DNA from: Buttiauxella warmboldiae
GTDB lineage: Bacteria > Pseudomonadota > Gammaproteobacteria > Enterobacterales > Enterobacteriaceae
Assembly: GCF_003818135.1 (NCBI RefSeq)
Contig: NZ_RPOH01000002.1
Coordinates: 1 to 45,754 of the forward strand
DNA length: 45,754 nucleotides
Reading direction: 5' to 3'
Part shown: piece by piece, positions 36,380-45,111 of the stretch
Numbering within the stretch: position 1 is the first letter of the stretch
Layout of the letters: each line of letters begins with the position of its first letter
The notes under the pieces: model-generated
Database searches by the model: none
Told to the model about the DNA's origin: nothing
Seen by the model: the letters and a program-made list of their open reading frames with translations, nothing else
Made by a program: the position numbers and the translations under genes

Positions 36380-36392
36380 ATATCTATGATAT
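36380..36392. promoter_or_regulatory. Candidate operator for the YqjI-like regulator
   Basis: ATATC-TAT-GATAT is a perfect inverted repeat about 28 bases before the reductase start, inside an AT-rich segment. PadR-family regulators bind such sites. Assignment to this regulator is by position only. Confidence 0.4.
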
Positions 36393-36420
36393 ATCTTAAA
36401 CAGCAAGAAATGAGAAACTT

Positions 36421-37182
36421 ATGATCTTACAAAGCAAGCCGAAACTTCCACAGCGCGTCAAAAATGAAATCAAATTTCGCGAGCTTATCGTCAAAAGCAA
36501 ACTCACGGTGGCCGGCTGTTTTCACCGTATTGTGTTCACCAGCCCGGAGCTGGCTGGCTTTTCCTCACAGGGTTTTGATGACCACGTGAAAGTCTTTTTC
36601 CCACCAGAAGGAGGGGAATTTATACGGCCCTCGGTCACCGATGACGGTATTGTCTGGGGGGAAGGGCCACGTCCACTTTCACGCGACTACACGCCATTGG
36701 CCTTTGATGCTGAGTTAAACGAGCTGACGCTGGATTTTTATATTCACGCTGGCGGCGTGGCAAGCATGTGGGCGGAAAAAGCGGGAGTGGGCGATGCGCT
36801 GCTTATTGGCGGGCCACGAGGATCGCTGGTGGTGCCGGTTGATTACGCTTTCCAGCTCTATGTCTGCGATGAAAGCGGTTTACCCGCGGTACGCCGTCGT
36901 TTAGCCGCGTTGCCTGCGCATATCAAACCCATAGTGCTGGTTAATAGCCACCACGCTCAGCCCCTCGATTATTTGCAGGAGTTTGCCCACGCACAGGTTG
37001 AGTGGCTCGACGCTGACGCAATTGCCAGCCGCATCAGCACTATTGAATTCCCGGAGACTGACTATTTCATCTGGCTTACCGGAGAAGGGCGTGATGTGAA
37101 GCAACTGAGTGATGAACTGCTGGAAAACCGAGGCCTGGATGCAGATTACGTGCGTGCGGTGGCTTACTGGCATCACAAATAA
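36421..37182 (+). CDS. YqjH-like siderophore-interacting ferric reductase
   Basis: A 253-residue flavoprotein of the ViuB/SIP family (E. coli YqjH is 254). N-terminal FAD-binding beta barrel with SRDYTPLAFD (RxYT motif near 98) and GGVASMWAE; C-terminal NADPH-binding fold ending EGRDVKQLSDELLENRGLDADYVRAVAYWHHK. It should release iron from ferric siderophores by reduction with NADPH. It is followed 14 bases later by a PadR-type regulator in the same direction, whereas in E. coli yqjH and yqjI are divergent. Confidence 0.9.
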   Translation: MILQSKPKLPQRVKNEIKFRELIVKSKLTVAGCFHRIVFTSPELAGFSSQGFDDHVKVFFPPEGGEFIRPSVTDDGIVWGEGPRPLSRDYTPLAFDAELNELTLDFYIHAGGVASMWAEKAGVGDALLIGGPRGSLVVPVDYAFQLYVCDESGLPAVRRRLAALPAHIKPIVLVNSHHAQPLDYLQEFAHAQVEWLDADAIASRISTIEFPETDYFIWLTGEGRDVKQLSDELLENRGLDADYVRAVAYWHHK

Positions 37183-37196
37183 AAAAGGAAACAAAT

Positions 37197-37769
37197 ATGA
37201 ATCACCATCATTTTTGCGCGAAACATGAATCTCACGAGCGGCATGGCTTACCCGGTGCCCATGGGCAGCACGAGCATGGCAGCATGGAAGGCAAAGCGAG
37301 AATGCGCCGTGAGCGCCTGTTTGACGCCAACGATATCCGTCTGTTGATTCTGCATTTTCTGTCTGACAGCAGCGCACACGGCTATGAGTTAATTAAATCT
37401 ATTGAAGCGACGGCCAAAGGCGAATATGTGCCAAGCCCCGGGATTATCTACCCGAATCTCTCGTTACTGGAGGAGATGGGGTTTATCACCGCCGTGCAGA
37501 GCGACAGCAGTAAAAAAGCGTGGATGTTAACCGGGGAGGGCCAGACTGAACTTGCCGCTCAGCAAGCACGTCTCGGCCCTGTCATCGCGAAGCTTGAATC
37601 GTTGGCTGTATTGGGTGATAACCGTCGGCTTCCCGAAATACAGCGTGCTATCCATAACTTTAAAATGGCGCTCAACACCCGGCTCGGCCAGAGCGATTTG
37701 CCCAGGGAGACGCTGTACAAAATTATCGACACCCTGGATCAAGCCGCGAAAGATATTGAGCGCAGCTAA
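37197..37769 (+). CDS. YqjI-like PadR-family metal-responsive regulator
   Basis: A 190-residue repressor. The N-terminal 30 residues are histidine-rich (MNHHHFCAKHESHERHG..., nine or so His and one Cys), the likely nickel/iron-binding tail as in E. coli YqjI. A PadR winged helix follows (about 45-120; SAHGYELIKSIEATAKGEYVPSPGIIYPNLSLLEEMG), then a dimerisation helix. It is shorter and has fewer cysteines than YqjI (about 207). It is cotranscribed with the reductase, so it should autoregulate the pair. AAGGAAAC is the ribosome site. Confidence 0.9.
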   Translation: MNHHHFCAKHESHERHGLPGAHGQHEHGSMEGKARMRRERLFDANDIRLLILHFLSDSSAHGYELIKSIEATAKGEYVPSPGIIYPNLSLLEEMGFITAVQSDSSKKAWMLTGEGQTELAAQQARLGPVIAKLESLAVLGDNRRLPEIQRAIHNFKMALNTRLGQSDLPRETLYKIIDTLDQAAKDIERS

Positions 37770-37793
37770 AATATGATTCTCATCGACGCAGCA

Positions 37794-37820
37794 TAAAGTT
37801 TTAGCGCTAAGTGCCGAAAC
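37794..37820 (+). promoter_or_regulatory. Sigma-28 (FliA) promoter of the second MCP gene
   Basis: TAAAGTTT, exactly 11 bases, GCCGAAAC. The -35 half is perfect and the spacing is canonical for flagellar class III promoters. It lies 33 bases before the MCP start. Confidence 0.85.
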
Positions 37821-37853
37821 TATATGCTTCTGTGGTCATGAGAAGATAAAAGC

Positions 37854-39518
37854 ATGTTAAATCGCATAAAAATTGTCACCAGCCTGCTATTTGTGCTGGG
37901 TTTATTTGGTGTATTACAAATGACGTCCGGCGGGCTGTTCTTTAACTCGTTGAAAAACGACAAAGAAAATTTCACCGTGCTGCAAACTATTCGCCAGCAG
38001 CAGTCCACGCTTAACGGCAGCTGGGTGGCATTACTGCAAACCCGTAACACGCTAAACCGTGCCGGTATTCGCCATATGATGGATACCAACAATACCGGTA
38101 GCGGTTCGACGGTCAATGAACTGATGCTGACGGCCAGCCAGTCACTGAAACAGGCGGAAAAAGAGTGGGCCAAATATGAAGCGCTGCCACGCGATCCACG
38201 CCAGAGTGAAGAGTCCATTACTGAGATCAAACGCAACTACGCCATTTATCACGGTGCGCTGGCCGAGCTGATTCAGCTGCTGGGGGCGGGCAAAATTAAT
38301 GAATTCTTCGACCAGCCAACGCAGAAATACCAGGATGGTTTCGAGAAAGAGTACCTCAATTACCTGTTGCAGAATGATGGATTGTATCAACAGGCGGTTG
38401 ATGACAATAACCGCTCCTATTCGCAGGCCATCTGGCTTCTTGTGGTGATTCTGATACTGGTTACGGCGGCCATTATTATTGTCTGGGTGGGCATCAGAAA
38501 AGCCCTGATTGCGCCGCTCCATCGCCTGATTGAGAGCATTCGCCATATTGCGGGCGGCGACCTGGTGCGCACTATTGATGTGGAAGGCACCAATGAGATG
38601 GGGCAGCTGGCAAGCACGCTGCGTCATATGCAGTCTGAGCTAATGAATACGGTAAGCAATGTTCGTAACGGCGCGAATGCGATTTATAGCGGTGCCAGCG
38701 AAATCTCTAGCGGCAATAACGATCTCTCCGCGCGGACCGAGCAGCAAGCGGCTTCACTTGAAGAAACGGCGGCCAGCATGGAACAGCTGACGGCGACCGT
38801 GAAGCAGAACGCGGAGAATGCCCGTCAGGCAAGCCAGCTGGCGCTGAGTGCCTCAGAGACGGCGCAAAAGGGCGGTAAAGTGGTGGATAACGTGGTCCGC
38901 ACCATGAACGACATCGCCAGCAGCTCGAAAAAAATCGCCGATATTACCAGCGTGATTGACGGCATTGCCTTCCAGACCAATATTCTGGCACTGAATGCAG
39001 CGGTAGAAGCCGCTCGTGCCGGTGAGCAAGGGCGTGGATTTGCCGTGGTTGCCGGTGAAGTACGTAACCTGGCAAGCCGTAGTGCGCAAGCTGCGAAAGA
39101 AATTAAGAGCCTGATTGAAGATTCCGTCAATAAAGTGGATACCGGTTCTACGCTGGTGGAAAGCGCGGGTGAAACTATGGATGAGATCGTCAATGCTGTG
39201 ACGCGCGTAACGGATATCATGGGTGAAATTGCCTCCGCATCTGACGAACAGAGCCGTGGCATCGACCAGGTGGGGCTGGCCGTTTCTGAGATGGACCGCG
39301 TGACGCAGCAAAACGCCGCACTGGTTGAGGAGTCCGCGGCAGCGGCCTGCGCGCTGGAAGAGCAGGCCAGCCGTCTGACGCAGGCGGTTGCGGTGTTCCG
39401 TATTAATCAGGAGGCGAAAACCGAATCCCATAGCGTGGTCCCGAAACGGGCTATCGCCCCGGTTTTAAACCGTAAAACATCCGCCAGCGATAGTAACGAA
39501 AACTGGGAAACCTTCTGA
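37854..39518 (+). CDS. Methyl-accepting chemotaxis protein with NWETF tail
   Basis: A 554-residue chemoreceptor of the Tsr/Tar class. TM1 about residues 7-28, periplasmic helical sensor (about 30-185; Tar-like, with [14 protein letters not shown] near 63), TM2 about 190-212, HAMP, methylation helices and the invariant tip [23 protein letters not shown]. It ends ENWETF, the exact CheR/CheB-binding pentapeptide, so it can be methylated autonomously and help adapt minor receptors. The sensor resembles Tsr/Tar amino-acid receptors, but the ligand cannot be assigned. Confidence 0.95.
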   Translation: MLNRIKIVTSLLFVLGLFGVLQMTSGGLFFNSLKNDKENFTVLQTIRQQQSTLNGSWVALLQTRNTLNRAGIRHMMDTNNTGSGSTVNELMLTASQSLKQAEKEWAKYEALPRDPRQSEESITEIKRNYAIYHGALAELIQLLGAGKINEFFDQPTQKYQDGFEKEYLNYLLQNDGLYQQAVDDNNRSYSQAIWLLVVILILVTAAIIIVWVGIRKALIAPLHRLIESIRHIAGGDLVRTIDVEGTNEMGQLASTLRHMQSELMNTVSNVRNGANAIYSGASEISSGNNDLSARTEQQAASLEETAASMEQLTATVKQNAENARQASQLALSASETAQKGGKVVDNVVRTMNDIASSSKKIADITSVIDGIAFQTNILALNAAVEAARAGEQGRGFAVVAGEVRNLASRSAQAAKEIKSLIEDSVNKVDTGSTLVESAGETMDEIVNAVTRVTDIMGEIASASDEQSRGIDQVGLAVSEMDRVTQQNAALVEESAAAACALEEQASRLTQAVAVFRINQEAKTESHSVVPKRAIAPVLNRKTSASDSNENWETF

Positions 39519-39531
39519 GTCTGAACGTTAA

Positions 39532-39553
39532 GGCGGGTATTGATTTACCCGCC
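39532..39553. terminator. Hairpin shared by the second MCP gene and hipT
   Basis: GGCGGGTA, 6-base loop, TACCCGCC between convergent stops. It includes the hipT stop codon. Confidence 0.6.
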
Positions 39554-40594
39554 GTTCTGCAGCTCCGCTTCATCCAGGCGCTGCAAACGATCAAGCCTTT
39601 GGTGATAACAACGCAGCGTCGCTTCCACATCGCCTGCGGGCATAAACGAGTCACGATAAACCGCGTCGACGATCCGGCTCTCTTTTTGCAGATCGTGAAA
39701 CAATTTAACAATCAGCTTACTGGCGAGGCCCATCCCAGAGCCCAGTGCCAGAAAATCCATCCCCAGATATTCGCCATACGCCGTTTTAAAACCTGGCGCT
39801 AATTCCCTGTCACCCTCTTCACAGCGGAGCAGTGGCAGCGCCAAAAAACCCGAACTAAAAATCGCCGGGTAGGGGGCGACGGAGACAAAATCATAAACGG
39901 GTGACAGCCTGGGCTCCCCGATGCGCGGATGGATCAGGCCGAAATTGCGCAGGTGCATATCGTTATTGCCCAGCAGCCAGGCATAGACGATACGGCGGAA
40001 CAGGTCGATTTTGAAGGCCAGGTTGTTGTTCACATGCTGCGTCAGAAATTCTGCCAGCTGCTGATAGCTCACATACTGCCTGCCATCGTTTCCCGTTTTG
40101 CCGTATTTCTCGCCGATATTCATGGCGGCATCCAGCTGCTCCTGATGAATTGCAGCCCCCGTATGCCTGTCGCGATCAAAGCGGCGGATGGCAAAAGCCA
40201 GCTCTCGTTCAGCCGCATTCGTTTCCGGCGCAAAACTTACCAGCCCGTGGGGAGGGACATCAAAACCCAGCCGCGCCATCAGCGTCATGGTCGCGTGTTC
40301 GTTTTCTGCCAGATGTGGGAACTCAGCAGGGCTTGGCTTGAGGATATACTCGCCCTGGTGCTCCACTACGGCAAATTCGTCTTCACGCACGACCATTTGT
40401 AATTTCGGCTGATAGCCGGAAATACTCATCCCACGCTGGGCTTTCGGCAGCTCATGAATAAACTCGCTGCGCGTAAAACCCAGCTGCGGGTTAACTCTGG
40501 CGGAGCCCGTCAGGTGCTTGAGGCCTCTGGTTGAATAGCCGGATGCCTGCTCCTTAGCCTGCACCAGCGGAGTCAAAAGAATATGGCAACGCAT
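39545..40594 (-). CDS. hipT: HipT-like serine/threonine kinase toxin
   Basis: A 349-residue HipA-fold kinase lacking the N-terminal subdomain 1 of classical HipA. The Gly-rich loop carries S57-I-S59-G in GMSISGYQPKLQ, the same SIS positions that are autophosphorylated in E. coli O127 HipT. Likely ATP lysine K86 (YILKPSP), catalytic D212 and N217 (NNDMHLRNFG), Mg-binding D235 (VYDFVS). The known HipT targets tryptophanyl-tRNA synthetase. It is the third gene of hipB-hipS-hipT, five bases after hipS. Confidence 0.93.
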   Translation of the reverse strand: MRCHILLTPLVQAKEQASGYSTRGLKHLTGSARVNPQLGFTRSEFIHELPKAQRGMSISGYQPKLQMVVREDEFAVVEHQGEYILKPSPAEFPHLAENEHATMTLMARLGFDVPPHGLVSFAPETNAAERELAFAIRRFDRDRHTGAAIHQEQLDAAMNIGEKYGKTGNDGRQYVSYQQLAEFLTQHVNNNLAFKIDLFRRIVYAWLLGNNDMHLRNFGLIHPRIGEPRLSPVYDFVSVAPYPAIFSSGFLALPLLRCEEGDRELAPGFKTAYGEYLGMDFLALGSGMGLASKLIVKLFHDLQKESRIVDAVYRDSFMPAGDVEATLRCYHQRLDRLQRLDEAELQNGG

Positions 40595-40599
40595 CGTTG

Positions 40600-40914
40600 T
40601 TACTCCTCCTGTAGGCTAACCAGCTGTACCGCGCCAATCAGATTTTTGCCGTTATCGATCAGCATACCGAGTAGATCCTGTTCGTCGCGCTGTTGTAGCT
40701 GGCTGTAACGCATTTTCAACCAGCCCTCCGGGGCGAGCGATGCGAAAAACGGGGGTAATGTTGGGCTGTGAAAGTGGCCGATGTGTATCGGCAAACTCAG
40801 CGACAGCGGCGGGCCGATGTAGTCTGCGCGATAGCTAAAAGCAAAACCACCGTCATCCTGGCTCAGTTCCCCCACGGCTTCACCGTATAACCATACGGCT
40901 ACACGGCGGCGCAT
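40600..40914 (-). CDS. hipS: HipS-like antitoxin (HipA N-terminal subdomain 1)
   Basis: A 104-residue stand-alone copy of the HipA N-subdomain 1 (VAVWLYGEAVGEL..., FSYRADYIGPPLSLSLP). In the HipBST system this small protein is the antitoxin, blocking the HipT active site with Trp65. Here tryptophan is also at position 65 (APEGWLK). It overlaps hipB by 16 bases and is followed five bases later by hipT, so the three are tightly cotranscribed. Confidence 0.92.
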   Translation of the reverse strand: MRRRVAVWLYGEAVGELSQDDGGFAFSYRADYIGPPLSLSLPIHIGHFHSPTLPPFFASLAPEGWLKMRYSQLQQRDEQDLLGMLIDNGKNLIGAVQLVSLQEE

Positions 40915-41222
40915 AGTTTTACCCCTAAGGCATCGGCAACGCGTAATACGGTGCCAAACTTAACCTGATCGGGGTCTTTAAACAGGCGCTTCAGGGTTGA
41001 GGCTGATACCCCCGTTTGCAGTTCAAGCGTTGGCAGATCGATATCCAGATCTTTCCGGCGCTGGTTCAGTTGCTGCCCAAGATGTATCGTCTCAGAGACG
41101 ATTTTTTCGTTTAGCAACAGGTCGGATTCCTGCGCCTGAAGCAGCAGCGTTTTTTTAACGTCATTCAATAATTCGCTCATGGCGTGCAGTTTGTCCGCCA
41201 GTGCAGCATTGTTATGGTTCAT
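40899..41222 (-). CDS. hipB: HipB-like DNA-binding protein
   Basis: A 107-residue protein with an N-terminal helical region (1-55) and a C-terminal Xre-type HTH (about 60-105; LPTLELQTGVSASTLKRLFKDPDQVKFGTVLRVADALGV). ATG 41222 is preceded by AAGG; an in-frame ATG at 41252 would add ten residues. In HipBST it augments HipS and represses the operon. The promoter region upstream carries repeated GGTC/GACC sites. Confidence 0.92.
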   Translation of the reverse strand: MNHNNAALADKLHAMSELLNDVKKTLLLQAQESDLLLNEKIVSETIHLGQQLNQRRKDLDIDLPTLELQTGVSASTLKRLFKDPDQVKFGTVLRVADALGVKLCAAV

Positions 41223-41447
41223 ATTTGACCTTTTATTGAGCATAATCATCAATAAAGACTATTTATGACCTTAAAAACCAGAAATATGTCATATATGGTC
41301 TATTTTCATAATAATTATTAAAAATGGGTCATTAATAATCTTTTGTCAATAAAAATGATCATAAAAGACCTTGAGTAGTAATAAATCGGAATAAAAAGGG
41401 TCATATATGACCATTTTAATAAGGGGGAAGACTTTGGCTAACCGAGG
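41223..41447 (-). promoter_or_regulatory. hipBST promoter with repeated operator-like sites
   Basis: Very AT-rich. It contains the perfect palindrome GGTCATATATGACC (41399-41412), a near copy GATCATAAAAGACC (41357-41370), and partial copies such as GGTCATTAATAATC (41327-41340), GTCATATATGGTC (41288-41300) and GACTATTTATGACC (41257-41270). Regular GGTC-N6-GACC-like sites suggest cooperative HipB binding. No other gene lies here. Confidence 0.68.
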
Positions 41448-42047
41448 TCAATCCATCGGGAATGACTTATCGTTGAGTAAGATATCGTGGATAAATGCCT
41501 GAATATCCTCTAAAGCCTGCTTACGAGCCTGCGGTGCACTGTCGATAATCAGCCGATCCGAATACCCGTTCAGCAATGAACCAAGCTGACGGGTAACACG
41601 CCAGACATCGGTGTGACGAAACACGCCACTCTCAATTCCCGCAGCAATAATGCTGGCCAGCAACGCCTCCCATTTTTCGCTCAGCGCCAGCGCCAGATCG
41701 GCATACGCCTTGTTATGCACCGCCAGGCGCCACAGCGAACCGTACAGCTCCCACACCGCATCGGCGCGGTCGGGTAAATAATCGGCAACAAAAGTCTGCA
41801 AACCCTGCTCGGGAGCAAGCGCCTGCGTTTTTTGCCTGAAGGCTTCCAGCTCCGCATACATAAAGCGAGAAAAGGCTGCAATGCACAACGTCTGCCAGTC
41901 CGGGAAGTAGTGGTAAATGTGGCTACGTGCAATACCAACCTGTTCTGTTAGCTCGCGGGTAGTGACCTTTTCGACCCCTTTTTCAGTAAACAGGGCTATC
42001 GCCGCATCAAGAATATTCTCTTTCAGAACAGACGCTTTTTGTTTCAT
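41448..42047 (-). CDS. TetR-family regulator
   Basis: A 199-residue repressor. N-terminal TetR HTH (about 8-55; ILDAAIALFTEKGVEKVTTRELTEQVGIARSHIYHYFPDW), C-terminal helical ligand and dimer domain. ATG 42047 has GAAGG nine bases upstream; the open frame starts 20 codons earlier but would read through an operator. It diverges from an ABC membrane-domain gene, with two palindromic operators in between, so it probably controls both. The ligand is unknown. Confidence 0.9.
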   Translation of the reverse strand: MKQKASVLKENILDAAIALFTEKGVEKVTTRELTEQVGIARSHIYHYFPDWQTLCIAAFSRFMYAELEAFRQKTQALAPEQGLQTFVADYLPDRADAVWELYGSLWRLAVHNKAYADLALALSEKWEALLASIIAAGIESGVFRHTDVWRVTRQLGSLLNGYSDRLIIDSAPQARKQALEDIQAFIHDILLNDKSFPMD

Positions 42048-42065
42048 CACCGTACCTTCGTTGAC

Positions 42066-42116
42066 TTTGAGCAAGCGCTCAAATACAATATTTTCAATCT
42101 TGAGCAACCGCTCAAG
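42066..42116. promoter_or_regulatory. Twin palindromic TetR operators
   Basis: TTTGAGC-AAGC-GCTCAAA (42066-42083) and CTTGAGC-AACC-GCTCAAG (42099-42116) are both perfect 7-bp inverted repeats with the same core. Their centres are 33 bases apart, about three helical turns, so two dimers would bind the same face of DNA. Confidence 0.88.
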
Positions 42117-42141
42117 AATAACAATTTAAGAATATAAAGTC

Positions 42142-43032
42142 ATGCATACCATCCCGACCGCGGCGCTTAAACCCTCGCGCGGCGCGCTGAATACTTTAAA
42201 GAAACTCGCCAGCCTGCACAGCAAAAAATTAGTGGTTACCCTGATGCTGGTGGTCGCCGAAAACATTATCTATCTGCTGTATCCGCTAATGGCCGGTTTC
42301 GCCATCAATGCCATTATCAAAGGCCAGCCGCTACATGCTTTACTGTATGCGCTGGTGGTGTTTGTGATGTGGGCGATCGGTGCGGCGCGCCGTAGCATGG
42401 ATACGCGCACCTTCGCCAGAATCTACGCAGGCCTTGCGGTGCCGGTGATCCTCGCCCAGCGGCAGGATGACCATAGCCACTCAACCATCGCCGCTCGTGT
42501 GACGTTGTCACGTGAATTCGTTAATTTCTTTGAAACGCACCTGCCGTTGTTGATTAGCTCGGTGGCTTCGATGGTCGGCGCGGTAGTGATGTTGTTGACT
42601 ATTGAATTCTGGACAGGCGTGGCGTGCCTGGCAGTGCTGATTTTCTTCGCGCTCTTTCTGCCCGGCTACACGCGCCAGAACGAAATGCTGTACGAGAAGC
42701 TCAACGATCGGCTGGAGAAAGAGGTGGGCTTTGTTGGCACGGCCAGTGAGAACACGCTCAATAAGCACTACAACTTTTTAGCACAGGTGCGTATTCGTCT
42801 TTCCGATCGTGAAGCCTTTGGCTATCTTTCGATTGGCATTGCCGCAGCGTTCCTGTTCGCCATGACTCTCTGGTTGATGGCCCTGAAAGGGGGCGGGAAC
42901 GCCGGGCATATTTACTCGGTTATGACTTATCTGTGGATGTTTGCTATGAGTCTTGATGACGGCCCATCGCTGCTTGAGAAATACTCGCAGCTTAGAGAGA
43001 TAGGCAAACGGGTGAACACCGGGCTGGCGTAA
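42142..43032 (+). CDS. ABC transporter six-TM domain protein without ATPase
   Basis: A 296-residue inner-membrane protein made of a single ABC exporter-type membrane domain with about six helices (for example LVVTLMLVVAENIIYLLYPL and GYLSIGIAAAFLFAMTLWLM). No nucleotide-binding domain follows: it ends shortly after the sixth helix (SLDDGPSLLEKYSQLREIGKRV). Full exporters of this type carry about 250 further residues. It could be an orphan partner for an ATPase encoded elsewhere, or have a non-transport role. It is under apparent TetR control. The ribosome site is weak. Confidence 0.8.
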   Translation: MHTIPTAALKPSRGALNTLKKLASLHSKKLVVTLMLVVAENIIYLLYPLMAGFAINAIIKGQPLHALLYALVVFVMWAIGAARRSMDTRTFARIYAGLAVPVILAQRQDDHSHSTIAARVTLSREFVNFFETHLPLLISSVASMVGAVVMLLTIEFWTGVACLAVLIFFALFLPGYTRQNEMLYEKLNDRLEKEVGFVGTASENTLNKHYNFLAQVRIRLSDREAFGYLSIGIAAAFLFAMTLWLMALKGGGNAGHIYSVMTYLWMFAMSLDDGPSLLEKYSQLREIGKRVNTGLA

Positions 43033-44244
43033 TTAACCCACCTCCGGCAATGCGCCAGCCGCTATCAGCGCCTGAATCACAATCACCGCGATGCCGCAGG
43101 CAAACACTAAAACCAGCAGCGGTTTACCGCCGGCCACACGGTAAGCCGCTCCTGCCTGTATCTGGCGGCTTTTCCATACCAGCAGCGACGGGATAATCAA
43201 TGCCAGGGTCGCCAGCGCCACTCCGGCATAACCCAGCGCCATCACAAAACCTTGCGGATAGAACAGGGCAAAGACCAGCGGAGGAACAAAGGTCATCAGC
43301 CCGGTTTGCAGCCGTCCCGATGCTTTACGGTTGCGGCTAAAGAGATCGCTCAGGTAATCAAACAGCCCCAGCGATACCCCTAAGAACGAAGTCGCCAACG
43401 CCAGGTCGGCAAACAGATGTACTGCCAGCTCAACGTGCGGCGAAGCAACCACTTCACGAACCGCCTGCAGCAAACCGTTCAGGCCAGAATGCTGGGCCAG
43501 CAGCCCGCTGAACACTCCAGAGTCAATAGCGCCAAGCGTTGCCAGCTGCCAGAAAATGTAGGCTACCAGCGGGATCGCGCTGCCGATGATAAACACCCAG
43601 CGCAGCTTGCGCAGATTACCATCCAGATAGCTGACGATGCTCGGCACGCTGCCGTGGAAGCCAAAAGAGGTGAAAATGACCGGAATAGCGGACAGCGCCA
43701 ACCCTTTTTCCACTGGCAGAGTCAGCAGATTAGTCTGGTGGATATGCGGCATCATTAACGCCAGCATGACGACCAGCATCACGATTTTGGCGCTGAATAA
43801 CACGCGGTTGAACACATCTACCATATGCGTACCGATGCAGACCACGCCTCCGGCAACCAAAGTGAACAGCAGCACCCCCGTTGAAACAGGGAGAGTGGTA
43901 GAAAACCACTGGTTCAGACTGACGGTTAACAGTTCACCGGCTCCGCTGATATACGCGGCCGTGAGGGCATACATCAGGAACAGCATACTAAAACCGGTGA
44001 GCCATTGTCCGGGCCTGCCAAGGTAGCGGTAGGCGAGGGTGCCAAGCCCGGTATCGGCTGAAACGTGTTGATAAACCTCCACCAGCAGCAGTGCGGTGTA
44101 GCACATCAGTCCCCATAAACTGATAAGCAGCAGAAGAGTCACCCCAAACCCGACTCCGGCTGAAGCCAGCGGCATTGCCAACATTCCTGCGCCAATAGTG
44201 GTTCCCGCCACGATAAAGATACTGCCAAGAGTGCGATTCCTCAC
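43033..44244 (-). CDS. tyrP: Tyrosine-specific transport protein TyrP
   Basis: A 403-residue HAAAP-family proton/tyrosine symporter with 11 TM helices, the same length as E. coli TyrP. It begins with the family signature [21 protein letters not shown]-like segment and keeps [19 protein letters not shown] near 190. The start codon is GTG at 44244 with GAGGG upstream. Two TyrR boxes precede it, so tyrosine represses and phenylalanine activates in the E. coli manner (inference). Its stop abuts that of the convergent ABC membrane-domain gene. Confidence 0.95.
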   Translation of the reverse strand: MRNRTLGSIFIVAGTTIGAGMLAMPLASAGVGFGVTLLLLISLWGLMCYTALLLVEVYQHVSADTGLGTLAYRYLGRPGQWLTGFSMLFLMYALTAAYISGAGELLTVSLNQWFSTTLPVSTGVLLFTLVAGGVVCIGTHMVDVFNRVLFSAKIVMLVVMLALMMPHIHQTNLLTLPVEKGLALSAIPVIFTSFGFHGSVPSIVSYLDGNLRKLRWVFIIGSAIPLVAYIFWQLATLGAIDSGVFSGLLAQHSGLNGLLQAVREVVASPHVELAVHLFADLALATSFLGVSLGLFDYLSDLFSRNRKASGRLQTGLMTFVPPLVFALFYPQGFVMALGYAGVALATLALIIPSLLVWKSRQIQAGAAYRVAGGKPLLVLVFACGIAVIVIQALIAAGALPEVG

Positions 44245-44312
44245 GATTCCCTCTGAATTTACGTTTTTAGTAATGACATTATGCCGCGCAGATTAAGGGA
44301 TTGGCGTAATGT

Positions 44313-44353
44313 CGTCAAACGTAAGTTACAATTGCTGTAATGTTATCTTTACA
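44313..44353 (-). promoter_or_regulatory. Strong and weak TyrR boxes of tyrP
   Basis: Strong box TGTAAT-GTTATC-TTTACA at 44336-44353 and weak box CGTCAA-N6-GTTACA at 44313-44330, centres 23 bases apart. This is the paired arrangement known for E. coli tyrP. Confidence 0.88.
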
Positions 44354-44394
44354 TCACTATATTTTATAACCCACAACACTCTTAGTGGCGTACA

Positions 44395-44499
44395 GCCGAT
44401 ACCTCTCATCTCCGCAGATGAGGCAGAAAACGTGCCTCCCTAAATGGAGGATCGAGTCAATGGGAATGGCTTGTGGAACGCTGGCTATCGGCATAGCGT
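44395..44499. other. Nested inverted repeats, possible structured RNA
   Basis: GCCGATA (44395-44401) can pair with TATCGGC (44486-44492), enclosing two perfect hairpins: CTCATCT-CCGC-AGATGAG (44405-44422) and CCTCC-CTAAAT-GGAGG (44435-44450). A further pair ACGCT/AGCGT (44478-44499) overlaps the closing stem. I do not recognise a known RNA family. Direction is unclear. No protein-coding gene is convincing here. Confidence 0.35.
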
Positions 44500-44571
44500 C
44501 TGGGCGTGACAGAAAATTATTTACGGCTATATAAATCAATGATTGGCAGGTTAATTCACCATTACATCAGA

Positions 44572-44597
44572 CTGAAGAGGGCATAAGCCCTCTTCAG
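44572..44597. terminator. Hairpin downstream of hsp20
   Basis: CTGAAGAGGGC-ATAA-GCCCTCTTCAG, a perfect 11-bp stem nine bases after the hsp20 stop. No clear T run. Confidence 0.65.
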
Positions 44598-44605
44598 GTG
44601 TACCA

Positions 44606-45106
44606 TCATTTCTGATGTTCAATCGCGTCGGACGCGCGGTGTTTATGTTCTATCGGAATGCGCTGCGGTTTTTCACTTTCGGGTACTTCCATCCGCAGAG
44701 CAATGTTGAGAAGACCGTCCTCCAGTTTTGCCGTCGTCACCTTCATATGCTCAGGGACACTGTAGCTTAACCGGAAATCCGCACGCTGAATGCCCTGGTA
44801 CAGCCAGCCGGAGCCAGCGGAATCCGCAGTGGCATCGTCACTGGTAGCGGTAGTTTTCTCTTTACTGCCGGAGACCGTCAGGCGTCCGCCGGCCGCCTCA
44901 ATCTCAAGCTCATGCTCCTTCCAGCCAGGAACACTGACCGTAAGTTCGAAGTGCTCCTCGTCCGTCTGCCGCAAATTGTATGGGGGCGTCAGGGACACGG
45001 GGCTGTCACCCGTCAACTGGCTGAACAGCCGGTCGATACGACTGAAGCGGTCAGAAAATACGGAATCGAAGAAAGGTGTGTTTACCGGGAAAATACGTAG
45101 CGACAT
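44606..45106 (-). CDS. Small heat-shock protein Hsp20
   Basis: A 166-residue ATP-independent holdase. The alpha-crystallin domain spans about 40-140 (YNLRQTDEEHFELTVSVPGWKEHELEIE to LSYSVPEHMKVTTAKLEDGLLNIAL), with the A-x-LxxGLLxI signature. The C-terminal RIPI is the conserved IxI oligomerisation motif. It has an unusual Thr/Ser/Ala-rich loop (residues 85-98). It is more distant from IbpA/IbpB and resembles accessory sHSPs of mobile loci. Its start lies only 5 bases from a truncated mig-14 on the other strand, so it probably arrived with the rearrangement. Confidence 0.9.
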   Translation of the reverse strand: MSLRIFPVNTPFFDSVFSDRFSRIDRLFSQLTGDSPVSLTPPYNLRQTDEEHFELTVSVPGWKEHELEIEAAGGRLTVSGSKEKTTATSDDATADSAGSGWLYQGIQRADFRLSYSVPEHMKVTTAKLEDGLLNIALRMEVPESEKPQRIPIEHKHRASDAIEHQK

Positions 45107-45111
45107 AGTGA

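Noticed and set aside
44357-44539. 60-codon minus-strand frame between tyrP and hsp20
   Set aside because: No ribosome site, overlaps the TyrR-box side of the tyrP promoter, and the inverted repeats explain the region better.
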